Assembly: GCF_014873705.1 (NCBI RefSeq) | Contig: NZ_JADBDS010000002.1 | Coordinates: 1,302,001-1,366,000 of the forward strand | DNA: 64,000 bases | DNA from: Mycobacterium sp. OAS707 | Lineage (GTDB): Bacteria > Actinomycetota > Actinomycetes > Mycobacteriales > Mycobacteriaceae | Direction: 5' to 3' | Part shown: positions 51,634-60,493 of the stretch, piece by piece | Layout of the letters: every line of letters begins with the position of its first letter | Position numbering within the stretch: position 1 is the first letter of the stretch | Made by a program: the position numbers and the translations under genes | The notes under the pieces: generated by a model | Databases searched by the model: none | The model's input: only the letters and a program-made list of their open reading frames with translations | Told to the model about the DNA's origin: nothing

Positions 51634-52593
51634 CTAGTCCTTCTTCTTGCGGTTCGACTTGCTGAGCCTGAAATCCGGCGGGAACTTGTCGTCGTTGTCG
51701 TTGACGGCGTCGGCCAATCCGCTGTCGATCGCTTCCATCATGTCCAGGTCGTCGGCGTCGTCGTTGGTGACACCGCTGCCCATCGACTCGAAGAAAGCGG
51801 ACAGCAGGCTGCCCATGTACTCACCCTGATGCTGCTTGTAGACCTCGAAGAAGACCTTCTGCTGAAAAACGGTGTCGACAGGCCGGTTTCGCGCGCATGC
51901 CCGCGCGTACTTGCCTACCTCGGCTTCGAGTTGATCCCGCGCCACGACCTTGTTGAGGAAGTTGCAGTCATACATCTCCTCGGCGGTGAACGGACGTCCG
52001 GTGAATACCATCTCCTGGAACTTGCGCAGCCCCATCATCTGCACCCACGTCCACATCCGCGGACCCCAGCCGTAGTACCGGAACGACGGGTGGCCGAACA
52101 GCGCGTCCTCGGAGGAGATCACCAGATCGGCATCGGCGCACTGGTAGAAGTGCCAGCCGTAGCAGTAGCCCTTCGCTTCGACGATGCTGATCTTCTTCAG
52201 CTCCTGCAGCGGCCGGTTACCGGCCTGGACGTTCGCGTACCAGGCGCTGATCGTCGCGCCGTGCCGGAACGACCCCTTCGGCGGGTAGCTGACCTCACCG
52301 ACACCGTCGTCCTCCAGCCGCAGCTCGGCCAGTCGCAGGTCGGTGTTGTCGTTGCCCTCCATGAACTCCGGAAGATCCGCACCGCTGCCGAGGTTGTCGC
52401 CGACGCCGCGGATCACGACCACCTTCACGTCGTTGTCGACGGTGGCCGCGCGCAGCAGATCGGCATAACGCAGCCGCGCCGCCGATGTCGGGGCGTTCAA
52501 GTACTCCGGACGGTTGAAGGTGATGGTCGCGATCTTGGTCTTGGGATCCTTCTCGTACAGGATCAGCTCTTCGGGCTTGGGCCGCTCAGCCAT
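51634..52593 (-). CDS. Long enoyl-CoA hydratase/isomerase-like protein
   Basis: This crotonase-fold protein has 319 residues against the usual 260, with a charged Lys-rich C terminus (LSKSNRKKKD) and an insertion before the core (SYPPKGSFRHGATISAWYAN). The oxyanion pieces are NLGSGADLPEFM and KGYCYGWHFYQCADADLV. The usual catalytic glutamates are replaced (GWHFYQ; SFRYYGWGPRMW). A specialised hydratase, hydrolase or decarboxylase is possible. The start overlaps the M24-like gene by 8 bp; a 99-bp gap without visible genes separates it from CaiB. Confidence 0.85.
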   Translation of the reverse strand: MAERPKPEELILYEKDPKTKIATITFNRPEYLNAPTSAARLRYADLLRAATVDNDVKVVVIRGVGDNLGSGADLPEFMEGNDNTDLRLAELRLEDDGVGEVSYPPKGSFRHGATISAWYANVQAGNRPLQELKKISIVEAKGYCYGWHFYQCADADLVISSEDALFGHPSFRYYGWGPRMWTWVQMMGLRKFQEMVFTGRPFTAEEMYDCNFLNKVVARDQLEAEVGKYARACARNRPVDTVFQQKVFFEVYKQHQGEYMGSLLSAFFESMGSGVTNDDADDLDMMEAIDSGLADAVNDNDDKFPPDFRLSKSNRKKKD

Positions 52594-53716
52594 TGGTTGC
52601 TCCTACTGCCGCCGGAGATGGGCTTGACGTCAGCACCTCGGGACCGTCGGGTGTGACGAGGACCGCCTCGCGGCCGAACACCGCGCCGACGCCCTCCTGC
52701 CAGACATAGCCAGTGACGGACAGCACCATGCCCGGCTCCAGGATTTCAGCCGCGGCAGTGGCCTGCAGTTGCGGCGTCACCACCGGGGGGTCGAATCCCA
52801 GCCCCAGACCGTGGGCAACCGGCATCGGCGGCAGCGGCTCGCCCGCGGCCTGATACGCAGAGAGAAGATCACTGGCGGGCCGGCCGGGGCGGCACGCCGC
52901 GGAGAGCTTGTCCCACAGTACATTCCAACGGTCGAACAGCGCCGACGCGTCGACGTCGACGGGCCACGTCCGGCCCACTTCGCCGACGTACCCGTCTGCC
53001 AGTACACCCGCGGAGAAGGCGACCAGGTCGCCCTGCTCGATCCGCCGGTCGCTGCGAACCGCCCGCCACGGATGCTCGCGCGATGTCACCCAGGCACCGT
53101 CCTGCGTCGCAGGAGTGCTCACCCCGCCTGCGGCCTGCGCCTCGAGCATGAGGCCGGTGAGTTCCTGCTCGGTGGTGCCCGCCCGCAGTTCAGCGACCGC
53201 GGTGGCCAGGGACTCCTCGGCCACCCGAAGCGAGCCACGCAGTGCAGTCACTTCGTCCGGCGTCTTGATTCGCCGGGCGGCCCGCATTGCGAGTTCGCCG
53301 TCGACGAGCTCCGCATTGGGAAACGCCATCGGAAGCAACTTCGCGAACGATGGTGTGAGAGCGTCGGTTCCGACACGGCGAGCGGTGGCGGCACCCTCGA
53401 TGTCCTTCAACACGTCGATCAACGTCATCGGGTTCCACGCAAGACCGTAGAGATGGTCGTGCGGGATGTCGGCGGGGATGCCTTCGTCCCAGGTGCTGTT
53501 CAGGTGTATCTCGCCCGTGGACCGCACGACCGTGCAGATCGGCCCGAATGGGCGAGTGCCGGCCACCCACAGCTGCGGTGCGCCCGAAATGTATCGAACG
53601 TTCGCCTGTCGCCCGAGCACCAGCACGTCGAGATCGTGTGCTTCCATCTGGGCCAGCGCACGCTCGCGCCTGCCGTTTCGCAGTGCCCGCTCGTCGGGCA
53701 GGATCTCAGTCTTCAT
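52586..53716 (-). CDS. M24 (creatinase/aminopeptidase P-fold) protein with degraded metal site
   Basis: A 376-residue pita-bread-fold protein. Aligned with its neighbour at 53706, the five metal ligands read Ser235 (for Asp), Glu246 (for Asp), His302 (kept), Thr335 (for Glu) and Glu350 (kept). At least two ligands are lost, so dinuclear metallopeptidase activity is unlikely. It may be creatinase-like (metal-independent) or a non-catalytic partner. The ATG at 53716 overlaps the upstream M24 gene by 11 bp; neither it nor 53725 has a clear ribosome site. Confidence 0.83.
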   Translation of the reverse strand: MKTEILPDERALRNGRRERALAQMEAHDLDVLVLGRQANVRYISGAPQLWVAGTRPFGPICTVVRSTGEIHLNSTWDEGIPADIPHDHLYGLAWNPMTLIDVLKDIEGAATARRVGTDALTPSFAKLLPMAFPNAELVDGELAMRAARRIKTPDEVTALRGSLRVAEESLATAVAELRAGTTEQELTGLMLEAQAAGGVSTPATQDGAWVTSREHPWRAVRSDRRIEQGDLVAFSAGVLADGYVGEVGRTWPVDVDASALFDRWNVLWDKLSAACRPGRPASDLLSAYQAAGEPLPPMPVAHGLGLGFDPPVVTPQLQATAAAEILEPGMVLSVTGYVWQEGVGAVFGREAVLVTPDGPEVLTSSPSPAAVGATNG

Positions 53717-54941
53717 AGGGGGCATAGGGGTAGTCGGTCAACGGCACGTAGCCGTCCTCGGTGATCACCACAATCTCCTCGCTTCGATAGCCGCCGGTGC
53801 CGTCCTCCCAGACCACCGGCTCGAGCACAAGCACCATCCCGGCCGGGAACACGAAGTTGTCGTCGAACTCCTCGCCGAGATCCGTTCCGATCATCGGCAT
53901 TTCGGCCGCGTTGGTGCCGATGCCGTGGCCGAGATAGAAGTGCGGCAGCCATGGCTTCTGCCCGCCGTTGGCGGCGATTGCCGCGCGGGCCAGGTCACCA
54001 GAGGTCGCGCCGGCTTTCGTCACCTTCAGCACCGCGTCGAGGATGTGTCGCCATTGGTGGAACTGATCCTGCTGACGGGCCGACGGCGTTTCGCCGACCA
54101 GCCACGTGCGACCGAAGTCGGAGCAGAACCCGGTGTAGGTGATGCTGACGTCGGTCCACAGCACATCGCCCGCAGCCAGTTCACGTTCGGTCGTCAACAG
54201 CGGAAGCGCGAGATCGCCGTGCGTCGTCCAGGTGCCCTCGGCCTTGGAGGTCGGCATCACCTGCCAGATGGCCTCGAGCATGTTCGCCGTCGCGCCCAGT
54301 TCGAATGCCCTGCGCACGAATTGTGCCGACAGATCGATCTGGCGCACACCCGGCGCCAGCGCCTTCTGCACGTCGACGACCGCCTCTTCGGTGATGCGGC
54401 ACGCCTTTCGGATGCAGGCGATCTGATCGGGTGTCTTCACCAGCTTGGCGGCGCCGACGACGGGCGCGGCGTCAGCCGGAGCGCCGCCGGGGAACAGCCG
54501 ATTCGAGGCGCGGCGCATCGCGCCGGTGAGCTCGTCGACGGCGACCGTCGCGCCCGCCGGGATCAGCTCCGCGAGGACCCGCGCGAAATGGTCGACGCCT
54601 TCGTCGAATTCGAGGAAGAGCGCGGAGTGCAGATGGTCGGACGGAATCTCGGCCGCCGACGCGACCCCCTCCCTGAACGGCATGAACAAATGCGGGTGCT
54701 CGTCGTCGGCCAGCACGACGGCGATCGGGCGTTCGACATGGGAGAGCCCGGCGTCCAGCAGCGGCCAACTCGCCCCGGTGGCGTACACCACGTTGCCGTT
54801 GCCCAGCAGGATCAGCGCGTCAACGCCGTTGTCGGCCATCGCCGCCCGCAACCGGGCACCGCTCTCGCGGTACATTCGGGACCGGTCAGGCAGACCAGGG
54901 ATGTCAGCGGCCGTGGTGACCGCGGTCAGAGATGTGGTCAT
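53706..54941 (-). CDS. M24 family (Xaa-Pro aminopeptidase-like) metallohydrolase
   Basis: This 411-residue protein has the N-terminal creatinase-like domain and a C-terminal M24 domain. All five metal ligands are present: D264 and D275 in WTDVSITYTGFCSDFGRTW, H339 in YLGHGIG, E374 in VLEPVVW, and a Glu in RSEEIVV (388-389). It could hydrolyse an imido bond or act on a non-peptide amide. The start overlaps the amidohydrolase stop (ATGA) and the end overlaps the degraded M24 gene, suggesting that the two proteins form a complex. Confidence 0.9.
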   Translation of the reverse strand: MTTSLTAVTTAADIPGLPDRSRMYRESGARLRAAMADNGVDALILLGNGNVVYATGASWPLLDAGLSHVERPIAVVLADDEHPHLFMPFREGVASAAEIPSDHLHSALFLEFDEGVDHFARVLAELIPAGATVAVDELTGAMRRASNRLFPGGAPADAAPVVGAAKLVKTPDQIACIRKACRITEEAVVDVQKALAPGVRQIDLSAQFVRRAFELGATANMLEAIWQVMPTSKAEGTWTTHGDLALPLLTTERELAAGDVLWTDVSITYTGFCSDFGRTWLVGETPSARQQDQFHQWRHILDAVLKVTKAGATSGDLARAAIAANGGQKPWLPHFYLGHGIGTNAAEMPMIGTDLGEEFDDNFVFPAGMVLVLEPVVWEDGTGGYRSEEIVVITEDGYVPLTDYPYAPYED

Positions 54942-56116
54942 CCGTCGATACCCAGGAATTTCTTGATGTTTCCCCCGACGATCTTGACGGCGTTGTCGGG
55001 GCCGACCGCGTCGACGACCGTGGCCAACGACTTCTCGGAGTAGCCGAATGTGCTCTCGTTGTGCGGGTAATCCGACGACCAGAACACGTTGTCCACGCCG
55101 ATCCGGTCGATCAACTGCAGACCGAGCGGGTCCACCATGAACGAGGCAGCCATGTGGTGGTTCCAGTAGTACTGAACGTCGTGGGCGAGCTCATGGTTGA
55201 ACATGTGCCGGTACGAGGCCAGCATGTGCTCGGCGTCCTGTAATGCCGTTGGTACCCAGGCGATTCCACCTTCGAACCAGCCGATCTTGAGTGTCGGGTG
55301 CCGGTCGAGGATGCCCGAGAAGACGTACTTGGCGAATTGCTCACGAAACGAGTCGACGTTGATCATCATGCCGACGACCACGCTGTTGTTCTCGCATGGC
55401 GTCTTCGGCGGGGTCTCGCCGATGTGATGCGTGACGGGCAGGCCCGCGGCCTCGATCTCGTCCCATACGGCGTCCATCGACGCGCCGCCGTAGTCGTAGA
55501 CGTTGCCCTCATCGTCCTTGCCGGGATTCAGCGGCAGCAGGAACGTCTTGAGTCCCAACGCCTTCAGTTCCTCGAGCGTGCTCCTCGTGCCCTTCGGATC
55601 CCACCAGTTGATCAGACCGACGCCGTAGAAATGGCCGTTCGACCGCTCCTGCAGGTCCGCCATGTACTCGTTGTAGATCCGGAAGACCCGCTCGCGTATC
55701 GCCTTGTCGGGATAGTGGAACAGTGCCAGCACGGCGTTCGGGAAGGCGAGTTCGGTGTCAATGCCGTCCTCGGCGAGCTCTTGGATGCGTGCCTCGATGT
55801 TGTTCGACGCGGCGCCCGCCAGGTCGTCGTATTGCATCAGCACCCGGCCGAAGTCGCCGCCTACCCACGATTTGCCCTTCATGCCGACCATGTATGCACC
55901 GTCCTCGTACCAGATGCGCGGGGCTTGGCCCTTGAGGTCGTCGGGAAAGCGTTCGAAGAAGATGTCGTCGGCGACCGAGATGTGGTTGTCGGCTGAGAAG
56001 ATCTCGGTTCCTTGAGGAAGACCGGTGAGGCCGCCCTCCAGGGCGTGGCCGCGCCGATTCTTCGGTGCCCCCCAGCCTTCGGCCGGATAGAGAGTCGTTG
56101 TTGACGCGGTGGACAT
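54938..56116 (-). CDS. Amidohydrolase-2 family protein
   Basis: A 392-residue amidohydrolase-2 (ACMSD-like) protein: FSADNHISVADDIF near residue 40, THHIGETPP, IGWFEGGIAWVP, and the C-terminal FWSSDYPHNESTFGYSE with the metal Asp. The N-terminal HxH is not canonical (DNHIS), as also seen in the paralogue at 30542. The ATG at 56114-56116 is 11 bp after the P450 stop. Decarboxylation or C-C hydrolysis of a ring-cleavage product is the likely chemistry for this family. Confidence 0.88.
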   Translation of the reverse strand: MSTASTTTLYPAEGWGAPKNRRGHALEGGLTGLPQGTEIFSADNHISVADDIFFERFPDDLKGQAPRIWYEDGAYMVGMKGKSWVGGDFGRVLMQYDDLAGAASNNIEARIQELAEDGIDTELAFPNAVLALFHYPDKAIRERVFRIYNEYMADLQERSNGHFYGVGLINWWDPKGTRSTLEELKALGLKTFLLPLNPGKDDEGNVYDYGGASMDAVWDEIEAAGLPVTHHIGETPPKTPCENNSVVVGMMINVDSFREQFAKYVFSGILDRHPTLKIGWFEGGIAWVPTALQDAEHMLASYRHMFNHELAHDVQYYWNHHMAASFMVDPLGLQLIDRIGVDNVFWSSDYPHNESTFGYSEKSLATVVDAVGPDNAVKIVGGNIKKFLGIDG

Positions 56117-56127
56117 CGGTACTCCAA

Positions 56128-57351
56128 TCACCAGGTAACGGGAAGTTCGTAGACGCCGTAGGCGAGGCGGTCGTGCTTGAAGGGCACCTCGTCGAACGGC
56201 ACGGCCAGGCGCAGAGTCGGAATGCGCCGCAGCAATGTGTGGAACACGATCTGCAGTTCGGCGCGCGCCAGCTGCTGTCCGACGCACTGGTGACGGCCGT
56301 AACCGAAGCCGAGCTGCTGACCCGCGTCACGGGTGAGGTCGAGCTTGTCGGGCTCCGGATACGCGTTGGCATCCCAGTTCGCGGGGGCAAGGTCGAGGAT
56401 GATGCCCTCGCCGGCACGGATCGTCTCGCCACCGATCTCGATGTCCTCGATGGCCACCCGGCGCTGCCCGTTCTGGATGATCGACAGGTAACGCATCAAC
56501 TCCTCGACGGCGTTGGCGATGAACTTCGGGTCATCCGAATCACGCAGCAGCGCAGCCTGGTCGGGGTTCTCCAGCAGGGCAAGCACCCCGATGCCGATCA
56601 TGTTGGCGGTGGTCTCGTGCCCGGCGATCAACAACCCCGTGCCCAGCTGCGCGGCTTCCTTGACGTTGATCTCGCCGGCGTTGACCCGCTCGGCCAGATC
56701 CGAAACGGCGTCCTCTGACGGGTGCTCCATCTTCTTCTTGACGAGGTCGATCAGGTACCCCGCCAGGCTCATCGCGCCCTTCTGGCCGTCCTCCGCGGTG
56801 GCATACCGGGCGAGTCCGACGTTGGCGTGATGCTGGAAGAATTCATGGTCTTCGTATGGCACGCCGAGCATTTCGCTGATCACCCTGGTCGGCACCGGCA
56901 ACGCGAGCTTTGCGACGATGTCGGCGGGCTGCGGGCCTGCCAGGATCGCGTCGATGCACTCGTCGGTGACTTCTTGGATGGCTGGGCGCAGGCCCTCAAC
57001 GCGCTTGAACGTGAACGGCTTTGACAGCATCCGGCGGAACCGGGTGTGCTCCTCGGCGTCGGAGGTGAACACCGACCGGGGCCGCTTGTACACCGTCGAG
57101 AGCATGTGCTCGTTCCAGTGCGGGAAGCCCTCGCGGCGGTCGTCGACGCTGACGCGCGAGTCGGCGAACAATTCGCGCGCCACCTCGTGGCCGGTGATCA
57201 GCCACGGGGTGCTGCCATCCCAAATGCGCACCCGCGACAGCGGTTTGGCCGTACCCATGTCGAGCACCTGCGGCGGCGGCGCGAAGGGGCAGCGCGCGTC
57301 ACGGTCCATGGGGTATTCGGGGATGTCCAATTGCGTCAGGGTTTCCGACAT
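56128..57351 (-). CDS. Cytochrome P450, CYP105-like
   Basis: A complete 407-residue P450 with I-helix AGHETT (243-248), ExxR at E284-R287 and heme loop FGYGRHQCVG (349-358, Cys356). The overall pattern (DAEEHTRFRRMLSKPFTFKR, LLIAGHETTANMIGIGVLAL) resembles actinobacterial CYP105-type enzymes and differs from the two module P450s. A [3Fe-4S] ferredoxin gene lies 1 bp upstream, an arrangement typical for this group, so the electron donor is known. The substrate is unknown. Confidence 0.95.
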   Translation of the reverse strand: MSETLTQLDIPEYPMDRDARCPFAPPPQVLDMGTAKPLSRVRIWDGSTPWLITGHEVARELFADSRVSVDDRREGFPHWNEHMLSTVYKRPRSVFTSDAEEHTRFRRMLSKPFTFKRVEGLRPAIQEVTDECIDAILAGPQPADIVAKLALPVPTRVISEMLGVPYEDHEFFQHHANVGLARYATAEDGQKGAMSLAGYLIDLVKKKMEHPSEDAVSDLAERVNAGEINVKEAAQLGTGLLIAGHETTANMIGIGVLALLENPDQAALLRDSDDPKFIANAVEELMRYLSIIQNGQRRVAIEDIEIGGETIRAGEGIILDLAPANWDANAYPEPDKLDLTRDAGQQLGFGYGRHQCVGQQLARAELQIVFHTLLRRIPTLRLAVPFDEVPFKHDRLAYGVYELPVTW

Positions 57352-57352
57352 G

Positions 57353-57547
57353 TCATTCCTCGATATCGATGGCCAGGGCGGGGCAGGCCGCGGCGGCCTT
57401 ACGGACGTTCTCGGCCTGCTCGGCAGGCGGGTTGTCGGTTAGGAGCAGCACGACGCCGTCGTCGTCGCGCTGGTCGAACACCTCGCCGGCGTTGAGCACG
57501 CACTGGCCAGAAGAGACGCATTTGTCTTGATCGACAGTCACTTTCAC
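57353..57547 (-). CDS. [3Fe-4S]-type ferredoxin
   Basis: A 64-residue ferredoxin with the cluster pattern C10-x5-C16 (CVSSGQC) and a distal CP near residue 55. The second position of a 4Fe set is not a Cys, so a [3Fe-4S] cluster is expected. It lies between the TetR gene and the P450 with 1-bp gaps on each side, so it is almost certainly the P450's redox partner. Length and charge (DDDG, EDE-rich) are normal for the family. Confidence 0.95.
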   Translation of the reverse strand: MKVTVDQDKCVSSGQCVLNAGEVFDQRDDDGVVLLLTDNPPAEQAENVRKAAAACPALAIDIEE

Positions 57548-57548
57548 G

Positions 57549-58202
57549 TCAGGGGTGCTCCGTCACCGGTGCGCGCCACATTCCGACGATCGCATCGATC
57601 AGGCCCGTGCCGACCGCACCCCAACTGGTTCGGGGCACGTCGGCGCCTTCGGCGAAGGCACGCTCGAAGTCGGCACAGGTATGCATCATCAGGTTGCGTG
57701 CCATGATGTTGCGTTCGGTCACCACGGCCATCGGCAGATCCGGCAGGCAACGGGTGATCCCGTCGACCACTAGCACCAGCGACGGCGACGCGAGCGCATC
57801 CTTGATGACGATCTTGTGATACTCCGGGTCGGTCAGCGCCTGGGCGGCGAACCGCGCATACCAGGTGGGATTGCCGAGCTGCGCCAGGTGCTCGGTGAGC
57901 GAGCACACCAGACAGGCGATCCAGTCACGCAACTCCGTCGAATCGCCGGTGTCGGCGACCATCCGCTCGAGCAGCCGCTCGATGGACGCTCGGTGTTTCT
58001 GCTCGATCGCCCGAACCAGGTCGGTCTTGGTGCCGAAGTGATAACCGACGGCCGCGTTGTTGCCTTGCCCGGCGGCCTCGCTGACCTGCCTGTTCGACAC
58101 GGCGAACACGCCGTGCTCGGCGTACAGCCGCTCGGCGGCCTTCAGTATTGCCTCCTGGGTACTGCTGGCCCGATCGGCGCGCACGGTCCTGGCGGTAGTC
58201 AC
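57549..58202 (-). CDS. TetR family transcriptional regulator
   Basis: This 217-residue repressor has the HTH STQEAILKAAERLYAEHGVF, then SNRQVSEAAGQGNNAAVGYH and FGTKTDLVRAI. It is co-directional with ferredoxin and P450 and probably controls them. The GTG at 58200-58202 leaves the palindrome at 58229-58250 in its promoter. A start at GTG 58259 (overlapping the SDR stop) would place the palindrome inside the gene and is less likely. Confidence 0.88.
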   Translation of the reverse strand: MTTARTVRADRASSTQEAILKAAERLYAEHGVFAVSNRQVSEAAGQGNNAAVGYHFGTKTDLVRAIEQKHRASIERLLERMVADTGDSTELRDWIACLVCSLTEHLAQLGNPTWYARFAAQALTDPEYHKIVIKDALASPSLVLVVDGITRCLPDLPMAVVTERNIMARNLMMHTCADFERAFAEGADVPRTSWGAVGTGLIDAIVGMWRAPVTEHP

Positions 58203-58228
58203 CTGCCCAGTCAACGCCGCCGTGCGTC

Positions 58229-58250
58229 TTAAGTCAAGCGACTGATTTAA
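58229..58250. promoter_or_regulatory. Operator palindrome of TetR-ferredoxin-P450 operon
   Basis: TTAAGTCA (58229-58236) and TGATTTAA (58243-58250) pair as 8-bp arms with one mismatch and a 6-bp centre, in the short gap between the SDR stop and the TetR start. AT-rich DNA here also suggests a promoter inside the long gene run. The likely ligand is the TetR encoded next to it. Confidence 0.6.
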
Positions 58251-58255
58251 ACAGC

Positions 58256-59056
58256 TCACTTGCGCGGAATCACCTTGCCCGCGACCGTGCCGCCGTCCAC
58301 CGGCAACACCGTTCCGGTGACATACCGCGAGCGATCGGTGGCGAAGTACAGCGCCGCCTCGGCCACATCCTCGGCGGTGCCCTCGCGCTTGAGTGGGCGA
58401 TCGTTGCGCATCTGCGCGCGGATCTTGTCCTCGAACTCCGCGAGCTTCTCCAGGTCCTCGCCCGCCGCCGACTTGCGGACAATCGCGGTGCGGATATTGC
58501 CGGGGGCGATAGCGTTGACGCGAATCTCGTAGTGCGCCAACTCGATTGCGGCGGACTTGGTGAACTGGATGACCGCGGCCTTGGAAGCGCGGTACGTCAT
58601 GACGCCGCCGCCGGCCTGGATGCCGCCAATCGAGGTGATGTTGATGATCGATCCGCCGCCGTGCTCGGACATGTGCCGCGCCGCGTCGCGCGTCCCCGCC
58701 ATCACGGCACCGACGTTGATCGCCATCACCTTGTGGAAGTCAGCCAGGTCGTCATCCATGAAGCGCCGGTGCATCGTCCCGGAAATGCCTGCGTTGTTGA
58801 CCATCACATGCAGTCCGCCGTAGCGCTCGACCGCCGTCGAAACCAGCCGGCCGACCTGCTCGAAGTCGGCTACGTCGCTGTCGACGAACGATGCGTCGCC
58901 ACCGAGTTCTGCCGCCAGCGCCTTGCCGCCGTCGCGGTCCACGTCGCCGATCACGACCTTGGCGCCTTCTGCTGCGAACCGCCGCACCAGTCCTTCGCCC
59001 AGCCCCGAGGCGCCGCCGGTGACGACGGCGACCTTGCCCGTCAGTTCGTTGACCAT
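58256..59056 (-). CDS. SDR family oxidoreductase
   Basis: A 266-residue SDR with TGGASGLG (13-20), VNNAG (86-90), NITS (139-142) and Y155/K159 in TYRASKAA. Pattern and length fit 3-alpha/20-beta-HSD-like or FabG-like enzymes. The start overlaps the hydrolase gene by 16 bp. The promoter-like palindrome just after its stop suggests that it ends one operon. Confidence 0.9.
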   Translation of the reverse strand: MVNELTGKVAVVTGGASGLGEGLVRRFAAEGAKVVIGDVDRDGGKALAAELGGDASFVDSDVADFEQVGRLVSTAVERYGGLHVMVNNAGISGTMHRRFMDDDLADFHKVMAINVGAVMAGTRDAARHMSEHGGGSIINITSIGGIQAGGGVMTYRASKAAVIQFTKSAAIELAHYEIRVNAIAPGNIRTAIVRKSAAGEDLEKLAEFEDKIRAQMRNDRPLKREGTAEDVAEAALYFATDRSRYVTGTVLPVDGGTVAGKVIPRK

Positions 59057-59895
59057 GACGCAGGCACCTTTCGTTGCACCTCGCTCAGGAAGTCGACCAA
59101 CACGTGGTTGACCATCGACGCCTGCTCAATCTGCGGACAGTGACCGGCCTTTGGGATCACCACCGAGCGACCGCCGGGTATCTGGCCGGCGACCTCGGCC
59201 GCCCATCCGGGCGGCAGGAGCTTGTCGCACTCCCCCTCCACCACCAACGTCGGCACTGCGATGCGCTCGTAGGCTCGCTTGCTCGACGGCAGCGCGGGCG
59301 GCTCCAGACCCGGTCGCCGAAACCGTGCCGCCGCCAACGCCTCCCACGCGCCTGGTGCGATGCTGGACTCGTAGCGGCGGTGCACGTAGGCGTCATCGGC
59401 AGGATATGACGGGTCGTGAAAGAGCGCCTCGACGATGCGGCGCATCCCGGGAAGCGTTGCGTCGTAGTCGTAGAGCGCGGCCGAGTGCTCGTTGCGCTGG
59501 ATCTCACCGCCTCCGCAGATCATCACCAAGCTGCGGGCGGGCAATACCGGAGCTTCCGAGGTGGTGTCGACGAAGAGGTTGATGGCGCCCATCGAGTTGC
59601 CCACGAAATGCGCCGATTCGACACCGACCGCCGCGCAGAACCGCGCGATGTGCCTGATGCGCATGCCGCGGCCGTCGTTGAAGTCGATGACCTTCGCGGA
59701 GCCACCGAACCCCAGCATGTCCGGTGCGAGCACGCGATGGTGCTCCGCCAGCGCGGCGATGCTGCGCTCCCACCCGATCTCTGCGCTGACGCCGAACTCG
59801 CCACCGTGCAGCAGGACAACGGGATCGCCCTGTCCCGCTTCGAGATAGCTGGTAACCAACCCGTCGACCAGAATCGTCTTGCGCGCGACGTCCAT
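59041..59895 (-). CDS. Alpha/beta hydrolase, meta-cleavage-product-hydrolase-like
   Basis: This 284-residue hydrolase has the complete triad: Ser101 in GNSMGA, Asp224 in GECDKL, and His252 in KAGHCPQIE. The N-terminal VVLLHGGEFGVSAEIGWE resembles BphD/HsaD-type C-C bond hydrolases that cut meta-cleavage products (the HGGxxG.s....W pattern). That would fit an aromatic ring-cleavage pathway, but no extradiol dioxygenase is visible in this window. The ATG at 59895 overlaps the FMN-reductase stop by one base. Confidence 0.88.
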   Translation of the reverse strand: MDVARKTILVDGLVTSYLEAGQGDPVVLLHGGEFGVSAEIGWERSIAALAEHHRVLAPDMLGFGGSAKVIDFNDGRGMRIRHIARFCAAVGVESAHFVGNSMGAINLFVDTTSEAPVLPARSLVMICGGGEIQRNEHSAALYDYDATLPGMRRIVEALFHDPSYPADDAYVHRRYESSIAPGAWEALAAARFRRPGLEPPALPSSKRAYERIAVPTLVVEGECDKLLPPGWAAEVAGQIPGGRSVVIPKAGHCPQIEQASMVNHVLVDFLSEVQRKVPASWSTN

Positions 59896-60485
59896 CACGC
59901 CGTTTCCCAGGCGGCGCGGGCGAACGTGAGTAACTGGGTGGCGAGCAGGTCAAGCTGTCCCTGCACGCCGGTGTCGGCAAGCCGGCCCGCGCTGTCCCAG
60001 ATTTGGTCGGCCGAGTTGATCGCGACTCCGAGTGGGGTCGGCCACGCGCGCAGGGCGTGTCCGATGCTGCGCAATTGGCCCAGGGTTCCGACCGCCGCCT
60101 GCCATCCGTATGCACAGCTGATGCAGCCCCACGGGGTGTTGTCGAGATAGACCCGAGGATCTTCGCGGAGATCTTCGATGTAATCCAGTGCGTTCTTGAC
60201 GAGTCCGGACACCGCTCCGTGATAACCGGGTGAGCCGACGACGACGGCATCGGCTGCTCGTAGTGCGCCGACCAGTTCGAGCGCCTTGGGCGTGCGCTCT
60301 AGTTCATGCGGCGCATACATCGGCAGGTCGAGGTCCTCGCCAGAGAAGAACTTCGTCCGCCCGCCTTGGCGTTCAACGGATTCCAGGCAGTACCGCAGCG
60401 CGCGCTCGGTGGACGAGTTGGCCCTCAGCGTTCCGCCGAGCCCGACGACCAGTGGCGCACCGCCCGTGGTTGTACTTGCAGTCAT
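59895..60485 (-). CDS. NADPH-dependent FMN reductase-like flavoprotein
   Basis: A 196-residue flavodoxin-fold protein: VVGLGGTLRANSSTERAL at the phosphate loop, and VVVGSPGYHGAVSGLVKNALDYI typical of the NADPH-FMN reductase/ChrR/SsuE group. It may supply reduced flavin to a two-component monooxygenase, and the LLM protein at 62292 could be the partner. It is co-directional and overlapping with the hydrolase, and 8 bp from the cyclase gene. Confidence 0.9.
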   Translation of the reverse strand: MTASTTTGGAPLVVGLGGTLRANSSTERALRYCLESVERQGGRTKFFSGEDLDLPMYAPHELERTPKALELVGALRAADAVVVGSPGYHGAVSGLVKNALDYIEDLREDPRVYLDNTPWGCISCAYGWQAAVGTLGQLRSIGHALRAWPTPLGVAINSADQIWDSAGRLADTGVQGQLDLLATQLLTFARAAWETA

Positions 60486-60493
60486 GTCCTCAC

